Below, in pieces: positions 1 through 9,300 of a DNA stretch of 13,919 nucleotides; the stretch's first letter is position 1, and each line of letters starts with the position of its first letter. Made by a program: the position numbers and the translations under genes. The notes beneath the pieces are model-generated. The model was not told where the DNA came from. It saw nothing but the letters and a program-made list of their open reading frames with translations, and ran no database searches. Location: contig DASRUE010000247.1 in the NCBI GenBank assembly GCA_035687895.1, positions 1 through 13,919 on the forward strand. Reading direction: 5' to 3'. The stretch comes from JAERML01 sp035687895. Its GTDB lineage: Bacteria > Bacteroidota > Ignavibacteria > UBA10030 > UBA6906.

Positions 1-375
1 TTGACCCATACGCCTGAGTACGCTGAGAATTCCCCATCAGTCCGCAGGACGATGTCTATAACACGTCTGACTGGTCGTGAAGAAGCCAAAGTGTGGCGCC
101 AACGAGGCGGTGCTAAGTGCCCCAAAAGGAACACCGCGATACGTGTGATTTGCGGAGCAACTGATTGAATGTGTTGAAATTCCTATGTAGAAGCAATCCC
201 CGCTAGGCAACCGCTGCCATATAAAAGGGAAGCACCCACCGCGTGGTGAGCGCCCTGAGCAAGGAAAACGAGGTTGGGATCGTAGAGAGGATCGATATCG
301 ACCCAAGAAAAGAGAATTGCCGGCGCTTGACGACTAAGCGCCTCTCTGTTACGCGAAAGCGGGTGCCACATGATA
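1..375. other. Left-end stretch without a supportable gene
   Basis: I find no convincing coding region here. A minus-strand reading frame (183-371, 62 codons) starts right after the stop of the T9SS protein gene and has no recognisable motif. A second minus frame (37-306) and a plus-strand frame open from base 1 to about 168 have scattered residue use, no Shine-Dalgarno and no domain I recognise. The only structure I can name is the inverted repeat at 322-342, which probably ends transcription of the gene to its right. The stretch may be simple intergenic DNA or decayed coding sequence; I cannot tell which. Confidence 0.5.
302..342 (-). terminator. Possible rho-independent terminator after the small T9SS gene
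   Basis: On the minus strand, GGCGCTT (336-342) pairs perfectly with AAGCGCC (322-328) around a 7-nt loop. The stem lies about 33 nt past the TAA at 376-378. It is followed by a pyrimidine-rich but interrupted tract (ATTCTCTTTTCTT) rather than a clean U-run. The outer GAGA and TCTC could extend the pairing. Position and stem support a terminator; the broken U-tract and the 6-nt spacer before it keep confidence moderate. Confidence 0.45.
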
Positions 376-918
376 TTATTTCAGCAACAGGAGCTTCTTC
401 GTTTCCACAAAATCTCGGGCGACGAGCTTATAGAGGTATACTCCGCTCGCGAGACCCGCAGCATTCCATTGAATCGTTTTGTATCCCGCATCTTGTTGTT
501 CATTCACGAGCGTTGCGACCTCTCTGCCCAGAACATCATAGAGCTTGAGCACGACATGTGTTTGTACAGGCAACTGATATTTGATCGTCGTCGACGGGTT
601 GAAGGGGTTCGGGTAATTCTGGTACAGAGCATACACCATTGGGAGAAGTTCCTCCTCAGGAACGCTAACGAGCGGTCCGCGGAAGAGTGGGTGAACAAGA
701 AAGCCGCTCTCCATCACGCTATTCGCCAGTTGAGAGCGGCCGGCAACCGCCTGTCCCACCGATGACTTGGTGGCCGTGTTGAGGAGGCTCGGAACTCCGA
801 ACCCCGAACTGAATGCCGACCACTCTACCCGGTTGTTCTGAGCATGGACTTCCCCTGAATGAATTACCCACGCAAAAGCAATCATGAACGATAACAGCAA
901 AACCGACGTCGTTTTCAT
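376..918 (-). CDS. Small secreted protein with T9SS type A sorting domain
   Basis: A 180-residue exported protein of unknown specific function. Residues 1-26 form a classical signal peptide (MKTTSV, a hydrophobic core, cleavage after VHA). Residues about 30-75 hold a short segment with SSVGQAVAGRS and VMESGF, a pattern I associate with small T9SS-sorted proteins of Ignavibacteria-like genomes. Residues about 95-180 are a full T9SS type A C-terminal domain: YALYQNYPNPFNPSTTI, then YDVLGREVATLV, then GVYLYKL and a basic KKLLLLK end. The domain should direct passage through the outer membrane by the type IX system and then be removed. The ATG at 916-918 has AAAGGTGA about 7 nt upstream. The gene is last in the run of exported-protein genes, 48 nt after the S74 protein gene. 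The mature part is only about 65 residues, so it may be a small surface or matrix component; no enzyme motif is visible. Confidence 0.88.
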   Translation of the reverse strand: MKTTSVLLLSFMIAFAWVIHSGEVHAQNNRVEWSAFSSGFGVPSLLNTATKSSVGQAVAGRSQLANSVMESGFLVHPLFRGPLVSVPEEELLPMVYALYQNYPNPFNPSTTIKYQLPVQTHVVLKLYDVLGREVATLVNEQQDAGYKTIQWNAAGLASGVYLYKLVARDFVETKKLLLLK

Positions 919-966
919 CTGTTCACCTTTGGCCTGTCATGAGTCGATGTAAGCCGATCCCGCGCA

Positions 967-3708
967 CTACCGCTTCTCCAATTCTTCAATTCGTTTCTTC
1001 AGTTCCTGTATCATCCGCTGTTGTTCCTGTACGGCCTTCACCAACGGCACGACAAATTCAGCATAACGCAAACCGTACATGTCCTTTTCGTTCTTGGGCG
1101 CATCGACTCCGCTGAAATCAAAACCAACGGAACGGGCGGCTTCCTCAACCTCCTGCGCAATGAATCCCGTCATCACTTCAGCTGATCTGTTGCTTTGCGG
1201 GGGTGGTGCGCTGGCATCTTCTGCAGCGAGCCTCGCCCTTCGTTCATTCACACCCAAGAAACTACTCACGCGCTCCCGGTTGACACGATAGGTTACCGGA
1301 CGAAGCTTGGAAATGAAACTCAATCCCGGCACATCCTCCTTTACATTCTCTTTGAATCGTTCGTCACTCAGCGTGGTCCAGCCAACCTGACCACCTATGG
1401 AATTGACAAACACATTTCCGATTCTCACCATATCTGACGCAGTAGCAGTAGCATCTATCCCTATGCATGTCGTATTGAAGAGATTGGCGGCATTCGGTCC
1501 GGTATTATACCCAATTGCCGTGTTGTACGAGCCGGTAGTATTTGCGACGAGCGAATTGGAACCGAGCGAAGTGTTTTGCCAACCAGTACTTGTGTTTTGC
1601 GAGGCTCTGAACCCTAATGCGGTATTATCCGTACCTGTGCTGTTGTAAAAAAGCGCTTCCATTCCGCTGGCGGTATTATAGGCACCTGTGCTGTTTGAGA
1701 AAAGTGCAGCTCTTCCGTTGGCGGTATTCTGGCTTCCTGTGGAGTTGGTGCTAAGCGCAACAACTCCGATCGCAGTATTCCAGTTGCCCGTCGTGTTGGA
1801 ATAAAGCGCCTGATACCCAAGAGCTGTATTGTAGTTTCCGGTATTACTGGCGGGAGAGGTTGAACCTCTTAGTGCCTCGTACCCAACAGCCACATTAAAG
1901 TTGGTAAATGGTGTAGCCGTGTTGTTGGCATATCGCATAGCAGAATAGCCAACAGCAGTAGCATTGTTTCCAGCTTGATTTTCGAAAAGCGCCCACGTTC
2001 CGTTGGCCGTATTTCCATTTCCTGTTGCGTTGAAACGAAGCGCCCACATTCCCGTGGCAACATTTTCTTCACCCGTATTCGAGTAAAGTGCACGAAATCC
2101 GCTGGCGGTATTGTAACTCCCCGTGTTGCTATAGAGCGCATCACCTCCGATGGCGGTATTTCCTACTCCTTGACTGTGGAGACCGGCATCTGCCCCCGCA
2201 AATATACTGGTATAGGGGAACGACGGAATTCCAGACAACATCTTGACATTGTTAATGCGGTAGCTGCTATCGGCCATAATGTTGATACTTCCCTGCACAT
2301 CCAATTTTTGTGCGGGAACGGCTGTTCCAATTCCCACATTACCACTATTGTAATAGATGTTGGAGCCGTTCGTAGTCCACTGGCTGGTGGAAAGCGGAGA
2401 GCCGTTCTTGTAGATTTCGGTTGCGTTGACGATACCGTTAACATCAAGCATGTACGATGGACTCAGGTTGCCAATTCCAACCTTGCCACTGTTATCAATG
2501 ACGAAACGATGCGCATTATGGGTGGCATCGAAGACGGCAAACTTGCCGCTTCCGGCTGATCCTTCGGAGCGAGAATAGAGGAAGTACTGATTCCCACCCA
2601 CCGCTGTGCTCGTGAAAGCGATCCCCGGGCTCAACGCATCGTCGATCGAGAGGAATTTCCCCGATCCGCCAGTGAGCAAGGTTGGGTTCGATGTCCCAAT
2701 TCCTACATTGCCACCATTGTAATAGATGTTCGAGCCGTTCGTGGCCCACTGGCTGGTGGAAAGCGGAGATCCGTTCTTGTAGATGTCAGTTGCGTTGATG
2801 ATCCCCGCAACATCGAGCTTGAACGATGGAGACAGGGTTCCAATCCCAACGCTGCCGTTCGGCTTCAGTGCAAGATTGACTAAACCATTGACAGCGAGAA
2901 TCATGTCCCCATTCTCCTGCTGGGCCAAATTCACAGCTGTCCCTCCATCGTTTGTAATCACAAAGCCATCTGTGGCAGCCACACCGGTTGACGCACTTGT
3001 CAGCTGGAAATTGCCGCCACCTGAAACAGAGTGTACTTGCAGTTTCATGTTCGGCGAAGCAACACCGATACCGACATTACCAGTATTGTAGTAGATGTTG
3101 GAACCGCTCGTTGTCCACTGGCTGCTACCCCCTCCCGCGCCAACAGAATCATTCCCCGCGGTCCACGCCGTGCCATTCCACTTCATCACCTGTCCTGTTG
3201 CCGCTCCGTTCTGCGCAATATCCTGAAACTGAATCGTCCCGTTCTGGATCTTCGCGCTGGTCACTGCGTTGTCCGCGATGGCGGAGGTCGTTACCGCATT
3301 CGGACCCACTCCACCGGCAATCCGTGCGCTGTCTGCCTTTTCGGAGTACAACGAATACGGAGTTGCTGTCATCGCAATGCGGGGCGCAAGCTCGGTCCCA
3401 GCACCTACCTGCACGCTCAGCCAATACTGCGTGTTGAACAGCAGTGAACCGGGAAAGGGTGTACCGTCTCCAAGAGAAGTTGAGAACAGCCCGCCCTTGA
3501 GTTGCAGGGACTTGGATTCACTCCATATCGCCGAGCCTCCTGAGCTTGAGAGGTAGAGACGAAACGTCATTGTGTATGCCCCGTCAGGTCTGGGTGCTCC
3601 TAACGTGTCCGTCAGAATTCCCTGATACGAAATTGAACGAGGGATCTGGGCCTGAGCGCTGAACGCGAGCATCAGCGTGAGTGGGATGCAACGAAGTAGC
3701 GTGCGCAT
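967..3708 (-). CDS. Tail-fibre-like surface protein with YadA-head repeats and S74 self-cleaving chaperone tail
   Basis: I place the start at the ATG at 3706-3708 (913 residues). It begins a signal peptide (MRTLLRCIPLTLMLAFSAQAQ) and has AAAGGA 7 nt upstream. The frame stays open to 3780, which would add 24 residues and bury the signal. After the signal comes a beta-rich domain of about 110 residues starting PRSISYQGILTD. Then come several VGIGTxxPxxKLDV units linked by GSNIYYN and IYKNGSPLSTSQW segments. Next are about twelve 16-17-residue NTAxGxxALxxNxTG repeats like YadA adhesin heads. The C-terminus is a peptidase S74 / intramolecular chaperone domain: S781 in SDERFKEN with Lys five residues on (the family's Ser-Lys dyad), then GFIAQEVEE, YAEFVVPLVKAVQEQQ and a terminal coiled coil. 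In known S74 proteins the tail trimerises the upstream fibre and cuts itself off; I infer the same here. There is no T9SS sorting domain, unlike the neighbours. No phage genes are nearby, so a cellular adhesin or matrix fibre is likelier than a virion part. Confidence 0.9.
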   Translation of the reverse strand: MRTLLRCIPLTLMLAFSAQAQIPRSISYQGILTDTLGAPRPDGAYTMTFRLYLSSSGGSAIWSESKSLQLKGGLFSTSLGDGTPFPGSLLFNTQYWLSVQVGAGTELAPRIAMTATPYSLYSEKADSARIAGGVGPNAVTTSAIADNAVTSAKIQNGTIQFQDIAQNGAATGQVMKWNGTAWTAGNDSVGAGGGSSQWTTSGSNIYYNTGNVGIGVASPNMKLQVHSVSGGGNFQLTSASTGVAATDGFVITNDGGTAVNLAQQENGDMILAVNGLVNLALKPNGSVGIGTLSPSFKLDVAGIINATDIYKNGSPLSTSQWATNGSNIYYNGGNVGIGTSNPTLLTGGSGKFLSIDDALSPGIAFTSTAVGGNQYFLYSRSEGSAGSGKFAVFDATHNAHRFVIDNSGKVGIGNLSPSYMLDVNGIVNATEIYKNGSPLSTSQWTTNGSNIYYNSGNVGIGTAVPAQKLDVQGSINIMADSSYRINNVKMLSGIPSFPYTSIFAGADAGLHSQGVGNTAIGGDALYSNTGSYNTASGFRALYSNTGEENVATGMWALRFNATGNGNTANGTWALFENQAGNNATAVGYSAMRYANNTATPFTNFNVAVGYEALRGSTSPASNTGNYNTALGYQALYSNTTGNWNTAIGVVALSTNSTGSQNTANGRAALFSNSTGAYNTASGMEALFYNSTGTDNTALGFRASQNTSTGWQNTSLGSNSLVANTTGSYNTAIGYNTGPNAANLFNTTCIGIDATATASDMVRIGNVFVNSIGGQVGWTTLSDERFKENVKEDVPGLSFISKLRPVTYRVNRERVSSFLGVNERRARLAAEDASAPPPQSNRSAEVMTGFIAQEVEEAARSVGFDFSGVDAPKNEKDMYGLRYAEFVVPLVKAVQEQQRMIQELKKRIEELEKR
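1465..2163 (-). repeat. Tandem coding repeats of the YadA-head type
   Basis: The stretch encodes about twelve consecutive 16-17-residue units with consensus N-T-A-x-G-x-x-A-L-x-x-N-(S/T)-T-G-x-x, for example NTALGYQALYSNTTGNW and NTAIGVVALSTNSTGSQ. At DNA level the period is 48-51 bp, seen on the plus strand as recurring gtattccagtt- or gtattgtag-like words. Two units near the middle are longer (they include ANNTATPFTNF and RGSTSPASNTG), so the register is not perfectly regular. The pattern matches left-handed parallel beta-roll repeats in trimeric adhesin heads. Repeat number could vary between strains by slippage or recombination; that is inference. Confidence 0.8.
2331..2481 (-). repeat. 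Imperfect direct repeat, copy A, inside the S74 protein gene
   Basis: This 151-bp block aligns without gaps to 2700-2850, with about 22 differences counted by eye. It contains an exact shared run of more than 20 bp around the STSQW segment. It encodes GNVGIGT and the preceding NGSNIYYN, STSQW, KNGSPL and INA-type segment. A shorter third copy lies at about 3069-3125. This is an internal module duplication. Confidence 0.8.
2700..2850 (-). repeat. Imperfect direct repeat, copy B, inside the S74 protein gene
   Basis: Partner of 2331-2481 at a constant offset of 369 bp. It encodes NATDIYKNGSPLSTSQW followed by ATNGSNIYYNGGNVGIGT, against NATEIYKNGSPLSTSQW in the other copy. Most differences lie at third codon positions or at the end near the KLDV segment, as expected of an old duplication kept under protein-level selection. 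Confidence 0.8.
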
Positions 3709-3784
3709 ACGCAATTCCTTTCTTTGATAGTATGGCAACATGTAACGATGGAGAAAACGAAGAACCTGAACCTGGTCCATCGAC

Positions 3785-4399
3785 TTACTTGATGAGCAGC
3801 ATCCTCTTTACCTGCGTGAGTGATTGCCCCGGATCAACTACGCCATTCGCGCTAATGCGATAGTAGTACACACCGCTTGACAACAGCTTGCCATCCAACA
3901 AAACTTGCTTGTATCCTTCCTCTTCAACGCCATCCACCAGCGTTGCGACTTCTCTGCCCAGAACATCGTAGACCTTGAGCGTAACGTGACTCTGTACCGG
4001 GAGCGAATACCGGATGGTTGTTGATGGGTTGAATGGATTGGGATAGTTCTGATGGAGAGCGTACTTTGTCGGGACAGAGTTTTCAATTACTGAAGTAAGG
4101 ACTGTCACATTCACCGGATCTGTGTAGTGCACCGTGCCATCTAGATCAATCTGCTTCAGCCTGTACGACCATTGTTCGGGGAAAACGGTGGAGTCGATGA
4201 ACGAATACGAATGCGGGACGTTCGTTGTCCCGTGCCCCGGGATGAAGCTGTTGGGGAGAGTCGAGTAGGACGGTTCCTCGTCTCGCTTCCGTTGAATCTC
4301 GAAGCCATAGTTGTTCACTTCTGCAAGTGTCGTCCAATCAAGCCTAACCTGATCTTCACCAATGGAGGTTGCTGTGAAGCTCGCAAGCTGAATGGGAAG
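3785..4399 (-). repeat. C-terminal Fn3-like plus T9SS cassette, copy in the FG-GAP gene
   Basis: The last ~205 codons of the FG-GAP gene match the last ~198 codons of the upstream protease-like gene (5764-6357). Shared words include LPIQLASFTAT, EVNNYGF, IQRKR, LPNSF, GHGTTN, PHSYSFID, YRLKQIDLDGT, HY, VLTSV, NPFNP and SSGVY. Similarity is visible at DNA level on both sides of the linker, so this looks like a duplicated or shuffled export-and-anchor cassette rather than independent domains. Confidence 0.75.
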
Positions 4400-5734
4400 A
4401 GGTCCATCGGAACTGAGGAACAGATACGCTCTGCCAGTATTTGCACTGTTGGCATACGCACCTACAATCACATCGCCGTAGCCATCTCCATTCACATCAC
4501 CAGCTCCCGCTGCGGACAATCCAAACCGGTCGGACGTTGCCTCGCCTAAGAACGTCATGTCGGGAATAGTATCCATACTGACCCCGCCGCAATAGACGTA
4601 AGCTTTACCCGTGAAGCTGTTGTAGCCGAAAGCTCCGATGATGATATCGGCATATCCATCGCTGTTGACGTCTCCCGCGCTCCCAGCGGATTCCCCGAAA
4701 TAATTGTTGACCGCTTCGCCATTGAGCCTCACATCGGCGACATTGTTCATCACCGAACCGCCCAGATAGAGAGAGGTTCTTCCCTGCACGTTGTTTCCCC
4801 GTGAGGAAACGAGAACATCATCGTACCCGTCATTGTTAACATCCCCAGCTCCGGCAACACACAGACCAAAGTAATCAAATGAGGCCGAGCCGTTGAAGGT
4901 AACGTCAACCACATTGTTCATCGGATTTCCCCCCAAGTGTAGATATGCCTTGCCCAGATTGTTCCCGGATGGAAGATCGTTGGCATAGGCACCGACAATG
5001 ACGTCATCGTAGCCATCATTGTTGACATCCCCGGCTGATGCAACGGAGTTGCCGAGGTTCTCGGTGACCACTGTTCCCGTGATTGTCACATCGGGAACAT
5101 TGTCGACAGTTGCGCCGCCGAAGAAGATGTATGCCCGTCCTACATCCAATCCGGCTGCATCACTGCCATTGGCACCGACGATAACGTCAGCATACCCATC
5201 GCCGTTCGCATCGCCGGCACCTGCAACCGAGCGGCCGAAGAGTTCACTTGGCAGTCCTGCCATAACGACGTCGGGTATCGAGTCCATCACGGCTCCGCCA
5301 AAGAAAATGTACACGTGACCTGAATCGAGACCGAGCGAACCGCTAACGTGAGCGCCAACGACTACGTCTGCGTAGCCATCTCCATTCATATCGCCAGGAC
5401 CCGCAACAGCCATTCCAAAATAATCATTGTTGTCGTGGTTAATCATGGTAACATCAGGAATCGTGTCCATCCCCGGGCCGCCGAAGTAGATGTACGCTCT
5501 GCCGGCGTAGCTAATGTAATTGCCGACGATGAGATCAGGGTAACCATCTCCGTTGACATCTCTTGCGTTAGCCACCGAATAGCCAAATCCTGCAAATGGC
5601 GTCTGGCCGGTAATCGTCCGGAGGGTCATTCCATTTGTCCCAGCAAGACCCTGACGTAGAGCCAGAACGTGAACCACTATTGCGGTCAACAAGCACAGAA
5701 GGTGCAGCTTCGTTCCTGACGCGGATTGTTTCAT
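3785..5734 (-). CDS. Secreted FG-GAP seven-repeat propeller protein with T9SS sorting domain
   Basis: An exported, probably surface-attached protein, most likely for binding rather than catalysis. I favour the ATG at 5732-5734 (649 residues): AAAGGCG lies about 8 nt upstream, whereas the in-frame ATG six codons earlier (ending 5752, 655 residues) has no Shine-Dalgarno. A signal peptide follows either start (KLHLLCLLTAIVVHVLA). Seven FG-GAP repeats of about 60 residues follow, each with FGxSVAGAGDVNGDGYxDVIVGA; the DxNxDGxxD calcium loops start near residues 59, 115, 175, 236, 298, 355 and 413. Seven repeats match a complete integrin-alpha-type seven-bladed propeller. From about residue 446 comes a fibronectin-III-like domain (LPIQLASFTAT, then VRLDW and YRLKQIDLDG). 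The C-terminus is a T9SS type A domain with YALHQNYPNPFNPSTTI, VYDVLGREVATLV and GVYYYRI. The stretch from LPIQLASF onward is a near copy of the end of the upstream protease-like protein. The gene starts 29 nt after that gene's stop, so the two are probably co-transcribed. Confidence 0.9.
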   Translation of the reverse strand: MKQSASGTKLHLLCLLTAIVVHVLALRQGLAGTNGMTLRTITGQTPFAGFGYSVANARDVNGDGYPDLIVGNYISYAGRAYIYFGGPGMDTIPDVTMINHDNNDYFGMAVAGPGDMNGDGYADVVVGAHVSGSLGLDSGHVYIFFGGAVMDSIPDVVMAGLPSELFGRSVAGAGDANGDGYADVIVGANGSDAAGLDVGRAYIFFGGATVDNVPDVTITGTVVTENLGNSVASAGDVNNDGYDDVIVGAYANDLPSGNNLGKAYLHLGGNPMNNVVDVTFNGSASFDYFGLCVAGAGDVNNDGYDDVLVSSRGNNVQGRTSLYLGGSVMNNVADVRLNGEAVNNYFGESAGSAGDVNSDGYADIIIGAFGYNSFTGKAYVYCGGVSMDTIPDMTFLGEATSDRFGLSAAGAGDVNGDGYGDVIVGAYANSANTGRAYLFLSSDGPLPIQLASFTATSIGEDQVRLDWTTLAEVNNYGFEIQRKRDEEPSYSTLPNSFIPGHGTTNVPHSYSFIDSTVFPEQWSYRLKQIDLDGTVHYTDPVNVTVLTSVIENSVPTKYALHQNYPNPFNPSTTIRYSLPVQSHVTLKVYDVLGREVATLVDGVEEEGYKQVLLDGKLLSSGVYYYRISANGVVDPGQSLTQVKRMLLIK

Positions 5735-5763
5735 GGTCTTTTCGCCTTTCATCTTCAGAGCGT

Positions 5764-6357
5764 CTACTTTGTCAGAATCATTTTCTTCGTGCCGGTATAA
5801 CCATCGGTCTTGAGCTTGTAGAAGTACACTCCGCTCGACAGAGAACTCGCATTGAAGAGAGCTTGGTATTTCCCCGGCTTCCGGATTTCGTTCACCAGCG
5901 TCATCAACTCCTGGCCAAGCACGTTGTAGACCATAAGTGAGACGTGTGAGAGTCGTGGGACGTCGAACCGGATTGCTGTTGTAGGATTGAATGGATTGGG
6001 GAAGTTCTGGTACAGAGCAAAGACCGTCGGCAACGATCCTTCCCCCACACTAGTCAGCACGTCAACAACCACTTCCGGCCCGTAGTGGATTGTGCCATCG
6101 AGATCGATCTGCTTCAACCTGTACACCCATTGACCGGCCGATGCCATTGTATCGATGAACGAATACGAGTGTGGCTCATTCGTCGTCCCATGTCCCGCCA
6201 CAAACGAGTTGGGAAGTGTCTGGAAATCGGGATCAGTGGTTCGCTTGCGCTGGATCTGGAAACCGTAGTTGTTCACTTCGCTCAACGTCACCCAGTCCAA
6301 CCGCACGTACCCATTTAGCAGAGGTGTTGCAGTGAAGGAGGCAAGCTGGATGGGAAG
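5764..6357 (-). repeat. C-terminal Fn3-like plus T9SS cassette, copy in the protease-like gene
   Basis: Counterpart of 3785-4399. The N-terminal part (LPIQLASFTAT through YRLKQIDLDGT) is the most alike. The sorting domain proper has diverged more (YNVLGQELMTLVNE here, YDVLGREVATLVDG there). That fits stronger constraint, or more recent exchange, in the Fn3-like part. Confidence 0.75.
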
Positions 6358-9300
6358 GGCAGGATCCGTCAACTCGTAGAACTCAGCTCCGTCGATGTTG
6401 CCGTCGCCATCGCCAGCGGGCACTTGCACGAGGAGCGCACCGCCATCCTCAGTAGTGTACCGACCGGCAGCAATGTACACGGTGCTCAAATGCTCACCGA
6501 AGTAGAGGTCCAAATCCACAACTCCTTCCAAGAACCCCGAGGCACTGTCAACGGCAAGGCCGTTAAGCAGCACTGCATCCGCATCCAACCAACCGGCAAC
6601 GTTGGTTGAGCTTTCATTGGCCAACACTGCGTCCCACGAGCCGACCTGGCCGCTCTTCAGCCAGGGCGCAGCCTTCAGTGCTCCACGGGTCCTGGCGAGG
6701 AATATCATAACGTCGCCTCCCTGCGACTGTGCTGATGTTGTCGCGACATACAACTGCGATCCGCTCCACGCTTCATAGAGGCTGACGCCCCCATTCGAAG
6801 AAATCAGTATGGCTGTCGTATCCAGTTGCCCATCCATCAGGAACAAGCCCCCGGGGACAGGTGGGGGGAGCTGATCAAGGGAATCCGCCATCTCAAACGT
6901 TAACTCGTTGAACACTGCCTGTGGCGTCATCACTCCCGTTCCAAACGAAGCAGTGTTCCTGAAATTGTATCGAAGAGCCGACCAGTCGGCGAACCCTTCC
7001 ATCGTTTGGTCACGAGTGGGAGCTTGCGGAGGAAATCTCCAGTTGATATCTACGACCAGACCAGTTTCCGTAGAATCTCCAACACCGTTCCAATTCGCCG
7101 CCACTCCCGGTTCAAGTCTTCCCCAATGCAATTTGTCGAGTCCATCTATGAATGGGAAGGCGATGATCTTGTACGCGCCCGCAGGGGGGTCCAAGCCCGT
7201 ACTTTCATCAAGGTTCGTCTCGTTGAGTGTGGGCAAAGGAACAAGAGAATAGTCTAAGCTCCATGAACCGCTCTTTATCCAACTGTAATCCTTCTGCCAG
7301 ATGTAATTCATCACCGAGATGTAGTTGATTTTGTAGGATATACCATCCCCGCCTCCATGATCCAATCCTAATGTGTGTCCAAGCTCGTGCATGAAGGTTC
7401 CTGCATGGTCCTGCCATCTGCGGGTGTTGTTCCAGGTCGGGCCACCAAATGTCACCATGAAGTCATCGCATACAAGATCCTCGGCTATTCCTGAAGATGA
7501 CTTATCAATCGCTGTAGTTCCAAACGTGTTGGCGAAAATGCAATAGCGGTACACAAGCCTCTTTGCCTGAAGCACATGACGTGCATTAGGTGACGAGCGT
7601 TCTGCCGTAGTTCCGAACGCTGTATCCTTGACGGTTTTGAAGTTTGTAAATACCAAGGGAAAGTCCCATACCGCCATGTTGTAGTTGTCCGGTTCACAAT
7701 GAAGTGCGATACCAGGTTGACCATCGGGGTTACGAACCGTGTCTTCGTTGACACGTGCAAATGCAATCCGGACAGAGTCAAGCGCTCCTGCGGGTGGGCC
7801 GAGGTTTGACATTGCTTCCACTTCGACGAAGATGTCTTTATGATTGGGCCGCGCACCATGTGCGTAGAGATCGTAATCAATTACTCCATCGCTATTGAGA
7901 TCAATCCCCCATCCTTGAGTTTCCCACGAGTCGAAAATGCCGTCGCCATCGGAATCACCCGAAAGTGCCTGGCTGAATTCCGAGGTGTTGCCGAGGCTAT
8001 CAGTCGCAATTGCCGTGACGAATTTGTTCGCAGGAAGTGGCACGGAAACTATTTCCACGAACTGCACGCGCCCGGTATTATCGCAGACGACGTTCGGGTG
8101 TTCCGCAAAAAAGGTCTCGCCTTCACCAAAGTGCCATGTATCTGCCGAATCATTCGTGAAGAAATCCACTGTGTAACGTTGGTTTGGTTTTGCGTCAAGT
8201 CTGCCGTAAATCTTCGTTGAAGAGCTGGTGACGACTACGGAATCGATGATCGGAAAATTTTGCAATCCATTCGGTCCGGTGTCTGAATCGAGTGAGTCGT
8301 TCGGGGTGACGCGGTTGGCACCAAGATCAATACCCAGACTGTCGTTGCCAAAGATCGAATTGTGGCGTATGAGGGTTTGAGAGACACCGGAACCTGAAAG
8401 AGAGACTCCCACTCCGTGGTTTCCAAAAATGATATTGCCTGAATCGGAAGAGGCTCCGCCGACGCGCGTGTTCGTGATGGAACCACTGGTAACGTTCGTG
8501 GTCGTGAGGTAGATTCCGTATCCGTTATTTGCGAGCTTTACAGTTCCGGAGGCATCCGTGCCAATGAAGTTTCCGATGATGATGTTGCCTGAGCCACCGG
8601 ATGAGCCGCCCAGGATAGTCACTCCACTCCTGCCGTTCCCGGAGATGATATTCCGTGCACCCGCAGTTGCTCCACCAATCGTGTTATTGTAGGAGACTCC
8701 AATAGTTGCACTCCCAAAGAAGCGAACCCCTGCGGAACCATTCCCAATGGGACTTGTACCCGCGGCATTAGTCCCGATGTAGTTGCCCAAAACACGATTG
8801 TTTGTTACAGTTGAGCCGACAAAACCGACGCCGGCGCTGTCATTGCCGGAGATGATGTTTCTTGCTTCCGGCATCGTGCCACCAACGATGCAGTTCGTTG
8901 CACCAAATCCTGTGAGGGAATTATAGTTCAGGCGCACACCGTCGAACATGTTCCTAAGCGCGTATGAGCCTGTTGCGTCAGTCCCCACGTAGTTTCCCAT
9001 AACCGTGTCGCTCACCGACAGCCCTCGAATGATGATGCCGAATTGGCCGTTGCCTGAAAGAACATTCCGTTGCGAGGGAGTCGTTCCGCCGATGCGACAA
9101 TCTGAGGCATCCTGGGCAAATATTCCGCTGAAAGAGTTGCCTCTACCGCCGGCTCCGTTGGCTGTGGTGCCGACATAGCAGCCTTCGACCACGCATGCAT
9201 TGGCATTCACAACGATCCCTTGCCCCGGGAAAAAACTCACCACGAGACTGCGGACGGTCGAGCCGGCCGCAGCGGATAAAAGAGTGAGGCCGTCCGCTGC

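Noticed and set aside
183..371. 62-codon minus-strand frame after the T9SS gene
   Set aside because: No Shine-Dalgarno, no recognisable motif, and it runs through the probable terminator hairpin.
370..765. Plus-strand open frame of 131 codons
   Set aside because: It lies wholly opposite the T9SS protein gene, whose signal peptide and sorting domain are unmistakable. The frame has no domain and no Shine-Dalgarno.
1465..2163. Regularly spaced DNA repeats resembling a CRISPR array
   Set aside because: The units are contiguous and in frame, differ from each other, and encode YadA-head-type protein repeats. There are no identical repeats with unique spacers and no cas genes.
1975..2559. Plus-strand open frame of 194 codons
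   Set aside because: It is antisense to the repeat region of the S74 protein. Its length comes from the regular codon pattern of the repeats, not from a gene.
967..3708. Prophage tail-fibre gene
   Set aside because: The protein has a signal peptide and sits among T9SS cargo genes. No capsid, tail, lysis or integrase genes are present.
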